A DNA stretch of 62,563 bases, taken from positions 1 to 62,563 of the forward strand of contig CAJQIC010000014.1 in NCBI GenBank assembly GCA_905478335.1, read 5' to 3'. The DNA is from an uncultured Bacteroidia bacterium (GTDB lineage: Bacteria > Bacteroidota > Bacteroidia > NS11-12g > UBA9320). Of the stretch, positions 41,482 to 50,206 are shown one piece after another. The notes beneath the pieces were generated by a model. That model saw nothing but the letters and a program-made list of their open reading frames with translations. It was not told the DNA's origin and did no database searches. The position numbers were made by a program, and so were the translations under genes. The first letter of the stretch is position 1. Every line of letters starts with the position of its first letter.

Positions 41482-44232
41482 ATGAATAGAATAGCCTATA
41501 TCAATAATCAGCCACACGCGTTTCACGAAGGGGAAACGATATTGAAATTTGTCAAGCGTGTAACTGGTCAAGAAAAAATTATACCCACGCTTTGCGACGC
41601 ACCCAATTTAGATCCCTTTGGGTCGTGCCGTGTGTGCAGTGTTGACGTTGCGTTGGAAGAAGGTGGAAAAACGAAAACGATGGCCTCATGCCATTCTCCT
41701 GTTGCTGCCGGACAGTACATATATCCAGATTCTAAACAGGTAAAAAAACTCAGAAAAAACATCATGGAATTGGTGTTGACAGATCATCCTTTGGATTGTC
41801 TGACGTGTGAGGTTAATGGAAACTGTGAGCTGCAAGATGTTGCAGCACAAGTTGGCATCAGAGAGGTACGCTACCCAGAAGGTAAAAACCATTTGGACCG
41901 TACGAAAGATTTAAGTCATCCGTACATGACATCAGACATGTCTAAGTGTATCAATTGCTACAGATGTGTTAGGGCCTGTGATGAGGTGCAGGGAGAGTTT
42001 GTTTTAAGTATGGCAGGACGTGGATTTGATAGCCACATTGTTAAGGGAAATGATTTGACGTTTATGGAGTCAGATTGTGTAAGCTGTGGAGCTTGTGCAC
42101 AAGCTTGTCCTACCTCCGCAATTTCTGATGTATTTCAATCCAAAGCAGTGCATACCGAAGAAACGACACGAACCATTTGTACGTATTGTGGTGTTGGGTG
42201 TAACCTTGAGGTGAATACGGCCAACGGCGAGATATTATCTATTCAGGCGCCATACGATGCACAAACAAATGGAGGGCATACCTGCCTTAAAGGACGTTAT
42301 GCATTTAAGTTTTACAATCATCCAGATCGATTACGCAGTCCATTAATAAAAAGGAACGGCAAGTTTGAAGAGGCCACTTGGGACGAGGCGTATACCCATA
42401 TAGAAAATGAATTGAACCGCATAAAAGCAGAAAGCGGCCCAGATGCTATCGCTGGTATCTCGTCTGCACGAACGCCCAACGAGGAGAACTACTTGATGCA
42501 AAAATTCATCAGAGCAGTTGTTGGTACAAATAACATCGACTGTTGTGCGCGTGTGTGTCACTCGCCAACGGCTTTAGGCATGCAACGTGCTTTTGGTACA
42601 GGAGCGGCAACCAACTCTATTAGTGATTTGGAGCATACGGACTGTATTTTGGTGATAGGTGCAAACCCAACAGATGCGCATCCAGTTACTGGGGTGAAAA
42701 TAAAGCAGAAGTTTATGAAGGGAGTCACAAGTATTGTGATAGACCCAAGACGTATAGAACTTGCCAAATATGCAACATACCACTTGCAACTAAGACCTGG
42801 TACCAACGTGGCGATGTTGAATATGATGTTGTACTACATCATTTCTGAAGGTTGGGTAGACGATGAGTTTGTTGCCAACAGAACTGAAGGATTTGAGGCC
42901 TTAAAGAAAGAAATTCTTGCCTTGGATATGGACGAAATGGAGCGCTTGACAGGTGTTGATCGCAACTTAGTGAAAGAGGCAACAAAAGCATATGCGGCTT
43001 CTAAAGCAGCTATGGAATTCCATGGATTAGGTGTGACGGAACATTCGCAAGGAACATTTGCCATTCAACTCATTGCTGATTTGGTTATGATTACCGGTAA
43101 TATCGGTAAGCCAGGTGCCGGAATGAATCCTTTAAGAGGTCAAAATAACGTACAAGGTGCAGCAGATATGGGTGCACAACCACATCAAGGTGCGGGTTAC
43201 TTAGATGTGACGGACCCAGAAATGAATCACCGGTACAATACATTTTATAAAAGAGAAGTACCAAGTCATATTGGATACAAAATTCCTGAAATGTTCGATG
43301 CAGCCATAAATGGCGACTTAAAAGCGCTTTGGATTATTGGGGAAGATGTGGTTCAAACTGATCCGAATACAAACAAGGTGATCAAAGCCATGGAAAGTGT
43401 TGACTTATTGGTCGTGCAAGAGTTGTTTATGACTGAAACGGCCATGCGTGCAACAGTAGTTTTACCTGGTGCAAGTTTCCTTGAAAAAGAGGGCACATTT
43501 ACGAATGGCGAAAGACGTATTCAACGGGTAAATAAGGTGGTCGAACCGTTAGAAGGGACTAAGCCTGATGGTCAAATAATCATTGACATGATGAACCGTA
43601 TGGGTTACGAACAACCAGATTATACGGCTAAAGGGATGTTAGAAGAGATTTCTCAAATCGTTCCATTCTTTGCTGGTGTAAAATGGGATGAGTTAGGTCA
43701 AAATGGAAAACAATGGCCTGTTAAACCAAATGGCGAAGACACGCAAATGTTACATATAGAAGAGTTCAAAAACGGCAAAGGACAGTTTGCGTTTTATTCG
43801 TTTAGCGAGTCAAAAGAACTGGAGAAATACAGTAAAGATTTCCCATACATCATTACCACCAATCGGGAGTTAGAGCATTACAACTGTGGGGCTATGACAC
43901 GACGAACGGGTAACGTGGATATTTTAACGGAAGACGTCTTGCTGATTCATCCAGATGATGCAACTAAAGAAGGCATTGCAGATGGCGAGTTTGTATGTGT
44001 TGAATCGCCAAGAGGAAAGGTCGATATCAAAGCCTTGGTGACCGACGAAATGAAACCCGGTATCTTGAGTTCAACATTCCACTTCCCTGAAGTGATGCTA
44101 AACATCATCACATCAGACGAACATTGTTCTGAAGCGATGTGTCCTGAGTATAAGGTGGTGAGTTGTCGCTTAAGAAAAAGTAAAGGCAAGTTCAAGCAAA
44201 TGGCAGAGGCTAGCACAGTTGTAACAAACTAG
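41482..44232 (+). CDS. Formate dehydrogenase alpha subunit (Cys-type, NAD-linked, FdsA-like)
   Basis: The 916-residue enzyme oxidises formate to CO2. The order is: [2Fe-2S] ferredoxin (Cys38, 49, 52, 70), His-Cys3 [4Fe-4S] site (His102, Cys106, 109, 115), two 4Fe-4S clusters (Cys156-166 and Cys199-209), a molybdopterin [4Fe-4S] site (Cys233, 236, 240, 268) and the bis-MGD domains. The catalytic position is Cys359 followed by His360 in DCCARVCHSP. This is TGT in the DNA, so the selenocysteine of E. coli FdhF is absent. It is soluble and lacks a Tat signal. It is the last gene of the operon, closed by a perfect palindromic terminator. Confidence 0.92.
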   Translation: MNRIAYINNQPHAFHEGETILKFVKRVTGQEKIIPTLCDAPNLDPFGSCRVCSVDVALEEGGKTKTMASCHSPVAAGQYIYPDSKQVKKLRKNIMELVLTDHPLDCLTCEVNGNCELQDVAAQVGIREVRYPEGKNHLDRTKDLSHPYMTSDMSKCINCYRCVRACDEVQGEFVLSMAGRGFDSHIVKGNDLTFMESDCVSCGACAQACPTSAISDVFQSKAVHTEETTRTICTYCGVGCNLEVNTANGEILSIQAPYDAQTNGGHTCLKGRYAFKFYNHPDRLRSPLIKRNGKFEEATWDEAYTHIENELNRIKAESGPDAIAGISSARTPNEENYLMQKFIRAVVGTNNIDCCARVCHSPTALGMQRAFGTGAATNSISDLEHTDCILVIGANPTDAHPVTGVKIKQKFMKGVTSIVIDPRRIELAKYATYHLQLRPGTNVAMLNMMLYYIISEGWVDDEFVANRTEGFEALKKEILALDMDEMERLTGVDRNLVKEATKAYAASKAAMEFHGLGVTEHSQGTFAIQLIADLVMITGNIGKPGAGMNPLRGQNNVQGAADMGAQPHQGAGYLDVTDPEMNHRYNTFYKREVPSHIGYKIPEMFDAAINGDLKALWIIGEDVVQTDPNTNKVIKAMESVDLLVVQELFMTETAMRATVVLPGASFLEKEGTFTNGERRIQRVNKVVEPLEGTKPDGQIIIDMMNRMGYEQPDYTAKGMLEEISQIVPFFAGVKWDELGQNGKQWPVKPNGEDTQMLHIEEFKNGKGQFAFYSFSESKELEKYSKDFPYIITTNRELEHYNCGAMTRRTGNVDILTEDVLLIHPDDATKEGIADGEFVCVESPRGKVDIKALVTDEMKPGILSSTFHFPEVMLNIITSDEHCSEAMCPEYKVVSCRLRKSKGKFKQMAEASTVVTN

Positions 44233-44268
44233 TGAAAAGTTTTACCTGACGGTTGAAAGGCATAAACA

Positions 44269-44302
44269 AAAAAAGCCCTAATCATATGATTAGGGCTTTT
44301 TT
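44269..44302. terminator. Palindromic bidirectional terminator
   Basis: AAAAAGCCCTAATCAT and ATGATTAGGGCTTTTT are fully complementary and abut without a spacer. A T run follows on both strands. It ends the formate dehydrogenase operon and the convergent HhH gene. Confidence 0.93.
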
Positions 44303-44319
44303 AATATCGTAAAACGGGA

Positions 44320-44865
44320 TTATTTACCGCCGTCTAATTCGTCTTGCCAAGCTTTTAGCTCGTCCCAGTTTCCAGCAGCAGCCATTTCAGCTTGCTTTGG
44401 CCATGTTCCTGGATCGTGTGCCTTGAAGTTGCCTTCAGCAGCATCTAAGATTGCTCTAATGTCTTCTGCAGATTTAGTTGCCAACGTTGCAAACGAGTCA
44501 ACACCTGCTTCATTTAAAACAGTTGCGATTTTAGGACCAATGCCTTCAATCTTGTTTAATTTATCAGCAGCCTTTTTTGCTGCAGTTGGTGCCTTTTCTT
44601 TTGTTTCAGCCTTCGTAGCTTTTTTCGCAGCTGCAGGAGCTTCTTCTTTAGCTTCCGCTTTTGTCGCTTTCTTTGCAGCAGGTTTAGAAGCCTTGCTCAA
44701 GTTTTTTGCAACTGTTAAAACGTCGTCCTCTAATATAACTCCAGACTCTTCCTTATAAGGAGAAGCCACAAAATTGCGTCGGATGTTTCGCTTAATCGCT
44801 AAGGTTCTTTCTTTAGCTTTTGTTTTATTTCTTCTTGCTTTACGCTCTAATCTTGTTACTGCCAT
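44320..44865 (-). CDS. Basic N-terminal segment fused through an Ala/Lys linker to a helix-hairpin-helix domain
   Basis: The 181-residue protein has three parts. Residues 1-35 are very basic (AVTRLERKARRNKTKAKERT), like a short, separately encoded Bacteroidota protein I remember. Residues 60-100 are a linker with two 15-residue repeats (KKATKAEAKEEAPAA and KKATKAETKEKAPTA). Residues 102-181 contain a helix-hairpin-helix motif, LNKIEGIGPKIATVLNEAGV, and a conserved tail. The same HhH module often sits at the C terminus of ribosomal protein L21 in this phylum, so an RNA or ribosome role is possible but inferred. The ATG at 44865 is favoured because the upstream alternative is a TTG inside the -7 box. 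Confidence 0.75.
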   Translation of the reverse strand: MAVTRLERKARRNKTKAKERTLAIKRNIRRNFVASPYKEESGVILEDDVLTVAKNLSKASKPAAKKATKAEAKEEAPAAAKKATKAETKEKAPTAAKKAADKLNKIEGIGPKIATVLNEAGVDSFATLATKSAEDIRAILDAAEGNFKAHDPGTWPKQAEMAAAGNWDELKAWQDELDGGK

Positions 44866-44880
44866 CTCAAAAAATTTTCG

Positions 44881-44888
44881 CAAAAGTA
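44881..44888 (-). promoter_or_regulatory. -7 box TACTTTTG for the HhH protein gene
   Basis: An exact TAnnTTTG match lies 15 nt before the ATG at 44865. The TTG of this box could be mistaken for a start codon. Confidence 0.55.
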
Positions 44889-45012
44889 GGGGTTTTCCTG
44901 TTCAAAAACCGCAAGTAATTTTCTTTTTTTCGTCTTTTGTTTTATTGAATTCAAATTAATTAAAAATAGCACAGAATACGACCGAAAATGACCAACAAGT
45001 ACATAGGTTATT

Positions 45013-45020
45013 TACTTTTG
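45013..45020 (+). promoter_or_regulatory. -7 box TACTTTTG for trkA
   Basis: An exact TAnnTTTG match lies 13 nt before the ATG at 45034. Confidence 0.55.
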
Positions 45021-45033
45021 CACACGTTATAAA

Positions 45034-46371
45034 ATGAGAATTGTAATTGCTGGTGCTGGGGAAGTTGGTTTCTATTTAGCGAAACTGCTTTCAAACGAGT
45101 CACACGACATCGTATTAATCGACGACAATCCCAAAATTCTATCCCGTGTACAGGATGGTTTGGATGTCATTGCTATAAAAGGGGATGCCTGCTCAATTAA
45201 AATACTTAAAGAAGCCGAAGTCCAAAGTGCAGACCTGTTAATTGCGGTTACGTCTTCCGAGAAAATTAATTTCATGGTGTCGACAATTGGTAAGCAATTG
45301 GGAGTTGCCAAAACCATCGCCCGCGTAAACAACACGGAATTCTTAGATCCAAAGTGTACCATTGACTTCAAGCAATTGGGTATCGATGTAATGATATCGC
45401 CTGAAGAACTAGCCTCCAAAGAAATATGGCGACTGATTAAACGGTCGGCGTTTACAGATGCCTTTGAGTTTGAAATGGGCAAGTTGGTACTCGTTGGGAT
45501 AAACTTGGACAATCATGCACCTGTTGTCAATAGAACAATTGATGAGACAGCTGCATTGAATCCGAATTTTAATTTTATTCCTATCGGCATTCAACGAGAT
45601 GGCGAGACCATGGTTCCAAGAGGAGATACAACATTTCTATTCGGCGACCATATTTACTTTTTGTCGCTTCCTGCAGGTCTGGAAGAAATTATAAATCTAA
45701 CCGGTAAAGAAGAACATCGAATCAAGAACGTGATGATGTTAGGCGGAGGCAAGGTTGGCCTGAACGCCATTAACAAAATCAGGAAGAAAAGAAAGATCAA
45801 AGTGATCGAACAAAATGCTGAACGATGCATGTCTATCGCCGACGAATACTCAGACGTTTTGGTCATCAATTCTGACGGACACGACGTGCGCGTGCTGGAA
45901 CAAGAGAATATTTCAGATATGGACGCTTATATCGCTGTTACAGGTAATTCTGAAACCAATATCATGTCTTGTTTGATGGCAAAGGCACATGGCGTGAAAA
46001 AGACCATTGCTTTGGTGGAAAACATGGATTATATCAATTTGTCTCAAACCATTGGTATCGATACACTCATCAACAAAAAACTAATAGCGGCAAACAATAT
46101 CTTTAGGTATGTCAGACAGGGTGACGTGATTAGTATTGCTGCGGTGCACGGATTGGATGCTGAGGTTTTAGAGTTTAATGCCAAAGAAAAATCTAAAATT
46201 ACCAAGGGCTTAGTTAAGGACTTAGATTTTCCTAAAAAAGCAATCATTGGTGGTATTTTAAGAAACGGCGTTGCACAAATGATTGGTGGTAACGACCAAA
46301 TACAGCCAAACGACAAAGTTGTGGTCTTGTCTGAACATTCAGTTATCAAAGAAGTTGAAAAATTCTTTTAA
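45034..46371 (+). CDS. trkA: Trk potassium transporter regulatory subunit
   Basis: The 445-residue protein has two RCK units, each with an NAD-binding Rossmann motif: GAGEVGFYLAKLLSN at the N terminus and LGGGKVGLNAINKIRKKRKI at about 232-251. Each is followed by a TrkA-C-type domain. It sits on the cytosolic face and gates TrkH in response to nucleotides. Length matches TrkA (about 450). trkH begins within its last 17 nt, so expression is coupled. Confidence 0.95.
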   Translation: MRIVIAGAGEVGFYLAKLLSNESHDIVLIDDNPKILSRVQDGLDVIAIKGDACSIKILKEAEVQSADLLIAVTSSEKINFMVSTIGKQLGVAKTIARVNNTEFLDPKCTIDFKQLGIDVMISPEELASKEIWRLIKRSAFTDAFEFEMGKLVLVGINLDNHAPVVNRTIDETAALNPNFNFIPIGIQRDGETMVPRGDTTFLFGDHIYFLSLPAGLEEIINLTGKEEHRIKNVMMLGGGKVGLNAINKIRKKRKIKVIEQNAERCMSIADEYSDVLVINSDGHDVRVLEQENISDMDAYIAVTGNSETNIMSCLMAKAHGVKKTIALVENMDYINLSQTIGIDTLINKKLIAANNIFRYVRQGDVISIAAVHGLDAEVLEFNAKEKSKITKGLVKDLDFPKKAIIGGILRNGVAQMIGGNDQIQPNDKVVVLSEHSVIKEVEKFF

Positions 46372-47827
46372 GTCACATATTAATTGGAAACTGATTTCCA
46401 ATGTCATTGGGCTGCTGTTCATGCTCAACGGTTTGTTTATTCTTTTTTGCCTGCCCACAAGTATCTATTATTTAGAAGGCGACACCTACCCAATATTGAT
46501 CTCTTCGGCCATAAACCTAAATCTCGGGTTTATGCTTTGGTATTTTTCAAGAGAACACGAGAAGAAATTAAGACAAAAAGACGGCTACCTTATCGTTACC
46601 TTAGGTTGGTTGGCACTTTCATTAGGAGGAAGCTTGCCATATATGTTGAGTGGTATAATTCCCAATTTTACCTCAGCATTTTTTGAAACAGTGTCCGGCT
46701 ATACCACAACCGGAAGCTCTGTACTGAACAACATTGAAGGTGTTCACAAAGGTATATTGCTTTGGAGAAGCCTTACCCAATGGATGGGGGGGATGGGGAT
46801 TATCGTATTGACGGTTGCTATTTTGCCTATTCTTGGCGTTGGAGGTATGCAGTTGTTTATGGCAGAATCTCCGGGGCCGTCAACGAGTAAATTACACCCC
46901 AGAATTACGGAAACAGCAAAGCGTTTGTGGATTATCTATGCGGTGATCACATTGGTAGAGATTTTTGCGCTAAAAATTGCTGGTATGACGTGGTACGATG
47001 CAGTCAATCATTCGTTTACAACGGTTTCTACGGGCGGTTTTTCAACAAAAAATGCCAGTATAGCGGCCTATAATTCACCCGCTATTGAATATGTAGTCAG
47101 TCTGTTTATGTTCTTTGGGGGCCTAAATTTTACGTTGTTCTACTTTATTATTAAGTTGAAGTTTTCTGAAATAATTAAAAACGAAGAGTTCAGGTTTTAT
47201 GGTGGGTTGGTCATTTTTGCCATCATTGCAACTACCGCGTCACTGCTGTTTCTTGATGTAAGTGACTTTGAACAGGCGTTCAGAGAGTCGGTATTTATGG
47301 TAATCAGTATTGTGACCACCACGGGTTTTGCTACAGCGGATTATACCACCTGGGGCTATTTCTTGACCCTGACTTTTTTCTTGTTAATGTTTTTTGGAGC
47401 GTCAGCTGGTTCTACTTCCGGTGGAATTAAGATTGTTAGACACATGTTGATAGCCAAAAACGGGATGGCTGAGTTAAAACGAATATTACACCCAAGTGCG
47501 ATTATTCCGGTGCGCTACAACGGAAGAGCTGTTGAGCAGAAGATTATCTATAATATCCTCGCGTTCTTCTTTATTTACCTCACGGTTTTTGCACTGGGAA
47601 CCATTGTCATGACGTTTTATGGTTACGACTTGGTTACAGCGGCTGGAGCTACAATCTCCTCGTTAGGGAACATCGGTCCAGGAATAGGAGGGGTAGGGCC
47701 TTCGCACAACTTTTCAGCATTCCCTGAGTCTGCTAAAATTTTCCTTAGCTTTTTAATGCTCCTAGGGAGACTCGAATTGTTTACGATGTTGCTGCTTTTA
47801 ATGCCAGCCTTTTGGACTAAGACATAA
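46355..47827 (+). CDS. trkH: Trk potassium transporter membrane subunit
   Basis: This 490-residue membrane protein has the four M1-P-M2 repeats of the K+ channel-like TrkH family. Selectivity-filter-like P loops are seen as SGYTTTGSSVLNNIEG, TTVSTGGFSTKNAS, VTTTGFATADYTTWG and SSLGNIGPGIGGVGP. SAGSTSGGIKIVRHM is also family-typical. The start is taken as TTG at 46355 (MKNSFKSHINWKL), which overlaps trkA by 17 nt; the longer in-frame extension to 46283 would lie deep inside trkA and is unlikely. Confidence 0.9.
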   Translation: MKNSFKSHINWKLISNVIGLLFMLNGLFILFCLPTSIYYLEGDTYPILISSAINLNLGFMLWYFSREHEKKLRQKDGYLIVTLGWLALSLGGSLPYMLSGIIPNFTSAFFETVSGYTTTGSSVLNNIEGVHKGILLWRSLTQWMGGMGIIVLTVAILPILGVGGMQLFMAESPGPSTSKLHPRITETAKRLWIIYAVITLVEIFALKIAGMTWYDAVNHSFTTVSTGGFSTKNASIAAYNSPAIEYVVSLFMFFGGLNFTLFYFIIKLKFSEIIKNEEFRFYGGLVIFAIIATTASLLFLDVSDFEQAFRESVFMVISIVTTTGFATADYTTWGYFLTLTFFLLMFFGASAGSTSGGIKIVRHMLIAKNGMAELKRILHPSAIIPVRYNGRAVEQKIIYNILAFFFIYLTVFALGTIVMTFYGYDLVTAAGATISSLGNIGPGIGGVGPSHNFSAFPESAKIFLSFLMLLGRLELFTMLLLLMPAFWTKT

Positions 47828-47852
47828 GCAAAATGAAAATGGTTTCTGTTGT

Positions 47853-48902
47853 CTAGATGATTAGTAACGCATCACCGTAACACAAGAAATTGTACTTTTC
47901 CTTAATCGCAGTACTATAGATTTCGTGTGTTAAATCCACATCATCCAAGAACGCACTGGTCAACATCATTAATGTTGATTCTGGTTGATGAAATCCAGTT
48001 AAGTATGAATTGGCAATTTTGAAATTGTGTGGTGGGAATAAGAATTTGTCTGTCCATCCATCAGCACCGTTTAATTTGCCAAAAGCAGATACAGAAGATT
48101 CTAATCCTCTCATTACACTTGAGCCTACAGCACAAACACGTTTCTTATTTTCTTTTGCGTTGTTCACTTGATTCGCCACTTCATCAGTAATGCTAAATTT
48201 TTCTGAATCCATTTTGTGTTTGGTCAAATCTTCAACCTCGACATTTCGAGACGAACCAAGACCAATGTTTAGGTTCATTTTGGCAAAATTTACGCCTTTG
48301 ATTTCAAGGCGCATCATGAGCTCTCTAGTAAAGTGCAATCCTGCTGCTGGTGGAGCTATAGCGCCTTCAGTTTCAGCAAAAATGGTTTGATATCTTTCTT
48401 TGTCTTCTGCTTCAACAGATCTGTCAATGTATTTAGGAAGTGGTGTTTCTCCAATTCTGTCAACAACCGCTTTAAAATCATCAGCCGAACCGTCAAACAA
48501 GAAACGGATGGTACGACCACGAGATGTTGTGTTGTCAATAACTTCTGCAACTAAATCGTCTTCTCCAAAAAACAATTTATTTCCCACGCGAATTTTTCGA
48601 GCAGGATCTACCAATACGTCCCATAATCGCAATTCAGGATTAAGTTCACGTAATAAAAAAACCTCAATTCTAGCACCTGTTTTCTCTTTGTTTCCAAACA
48701 AACGCGCTGGGAAAACTTTTGCATCGTTCAATACCAAAACGTCGCCTTCATCAAATATGCCTAAGAGTTCTTTAAATTCTTTGTGCTCAATAGAACCGTC
48801 TTTTCTATTAACGACCATTAAACGAGAGTCGCCTCTATAGCCAGCTGGTTTTTGAGCAATTAGATTTTCAGGAAGTTCAAATTTGAATTTAGAAAGTTTC
48901 AT
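47853..48902 (-). CDS. queA: S-adenosylmethionine:tRNA ribosyltransferase-isomerase
   Basis: The 349-residue enzyme carries out the penultimate step of queuosine synthesis in tRNA, forming epoxyqueuosine from preQ1-tRNA and SAM. Clear marks are [20 protein letters not shown] at the start, [17 protein letters not shown]-like sequence, [15 protein letters not shown] and the C-terminal LMMLTSAF and CYGDALLI. Length fits (about 350). It is transcribed on its own; a TACCTTCG box lies 30 nt upstream. Confidence 0.95.
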   Translation of the reverse strand: MKLSKFKFELPENLIAQKPAGYRGDSRLMVVNRKDGSIEHKEFKELLGIFDEGDVLVLNDAKVFPARLFGNKEKTGARIEVFLLRELNPELRLWDVLVDPARKIRVGNKLFFGEDDLVAEVIDNTTSRGRTIRFLFDGSADDFKAVVDRIGETPLPKYIDRSVEAEDKERYQTIFAETEGAIAPPAAGLHFTRELMMRLEIKGVNFAKMNLNIGLGSSRNVEVEDLTKHKMDSEKFSITDEVANQVNNAKENKKRVCAVGSSVMRGLESSVSAFGKLNGADGWTDKFLFPPHNFKIANSYLTGFHQPESTLMMLTSAFLDDVDLTHEIYSTAIKEKYNFLCYGDALLII

Positions 48903-49083
48903 GCAGAATTTTTATGTCCGAATTAAAGCCTGCGAAGGTAAATATTTATCGGGAAATAAGATTCAAGAATTGTCGATATTTCAGTATGCTGATGAAGTGT
49001 AAAGCCTTTACTGCACTTTTAGGATAAGATCGCTGTGGTCGTCGTGCTATCCGAACCATATTAATTCAGTTCTGATCTAGGTG

Positions 49084-49938
49084 TTAGGCTTCAATGTTGT
49101 CCGTATTGTGGTAGGCAGCTAATCCATCAATTGGTTTTTTTACAATTCTCCCTATTGAGAATCCCAAATCGTGAGCAACTCTAGTCAACTCATCTTTAAA
49201 ATAATGTGCGATGGAGCCAACAAAACTTACCGGGACAGAAGTGTATTCAGGATGGCTGATGATATGTATTTCTGCAAATTTGCGCAGTCCATCGTAAATC
49301 ATGGTTTTGATCCAGTCATCTTGTTGATGCGCCGAAGCAAATTTCATGAAAGAGGCAAGGTAAACGTTTGCATTGGGCCTGTTGTAAACGGCAAACAAAA
49401 TGGACTCTTTGTCAACTCGATATTCTTTATAAAACGCTTCGGTTAGATGAGTTGGCATCAAACCATATAAAAACGTGGACAGTAAAATTTTTCCAAAATA
49501 AGAACCGCTGGCTTCGTCTCCAAGTACATATCCCAATGCTGGTATCCTGCTATGCACCTGCACGCCGTCGAAATAACATGAGTTAGACCCGGTTCCAATT
49601 ATGCAAACGATTCCAGGTTGATTACCTGTCGTTGCATATGCTGCCCCGTCCAAATCTTCTTTAACACTTACAACGGAGGCGTTAGAAAACGTTGTTGTAA
49701 GCGCATTTATCAATATTTGATTGCGATTTGCGCTACTACAGCCAGCACCATAGTAATATATTTCTTCAATATCGTTCTTGACCGACATTAATTGGTTGTT
49801 CGTTTTTAACCGTGATATGATGAAATCTTGAGAATGGAAAAAGGGATTAAATCCTATTGTTTTTGCAATGCTCTGTTCGTTATTACCGACAATCATCCAA
49901 TCGCACTTGGTTGATCCGCTATCTGCTATTAGTTTCAT
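49084..49938 (-). CDS. BadF/BadG-type ATPase, probable N-acetylglucosamine kinase
   Basis: The 284-residue protein belongs to the ASKHA sugar kinase-like fold. Phosphate-1 loop is ADSGSTKCDWMI, the connecting loop GAGCSSANRNQ follows, then CIIGTGSNSCYFDG and the GYVLGDEASGSYFGK segment typical of GlcNAc kinases. It would phosphorylate an amino sugar or related hexose in the cytosol. It lies next to the glucan locus but on its own transcription unit, so involvement there is only possible. The 180 bp before queA show nothing recognisable. Confidence 0.85.
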   Translation of the reverse strand: MKLIADSGSTKCDWMIVGNNEQSIAKTIGFNPFFHSQDFIISRLKTNNQLMSVKNDIEEIYYYGAGCSSANRNQILINALTTTFSNASVVSVKEDLDGAAYATTGNQPGIVCIIGTGSNSCYFDGVQVHSRIPALGYVLGDEASGSYFGKILLSTFLYGLMPTHLTEAFYKEYRVDKESILFAVYNRPNANVYLASFMKFASAHQQDDWIKTMIYDGLRKFAEIHIISHPEYTSVPVSFVGSIAHYFKDELTRVAHDLGFSIGRIVKKPIDGLAAYHNTDNIEA

Positions 49939-50069
49939 ATTTGTGTCTATATGCTCATTAACAATAATATTGGCTTACAGGATGGTTTAAATTTTAAGTG
50001 CCAGAGGGCGTCAAAATTGTATATTCCAATCATTTATGTAAATAGTTAAGCCGCTTTCTATACTTCAAT

Positions 50070-50103
50070 TATAACTTTATTGTAATAAAAACCATAAGTT
50101 ATA
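50070..50103. promoter_or_regulatory. 8-bp inverted repeat upstream of the T9SS tandem-domain gene
   Basis: TATAACTT and AAGTTATA are perfect arms with an 18-bp spacer, about 105 bp before the ATG at 50207. It is a candidate operator. The remainder of 49939-50206 is AT-rich with no other clear element. Confidence 0.35.
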
Positions 50104-50206
50104 GTAATATTTACCTTAAGTTTTATTTACTTCGTGCTAACAAATAATCGATTGCATGTGTTGCAATCATTTTTTAAAGACAAAAAAGAGAATAAAAAAA
50201 AGAATT

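Noticed and set aside
42556-42561. Selenocysteine codon in the formate dehydrogenase alpha subunit
   Set aside because: The catalytic codon (42556-42558) is TGT, followed by CAC, in the ARVCHSP motif, so it encodes cysteine and no recoding is needed.
46283-46354. Longer N terminus for TrkH
   Set aside because: It would overlap trkA by 89 nt and shows no membrane or family features; the TTG at 46355 gives a typical start.
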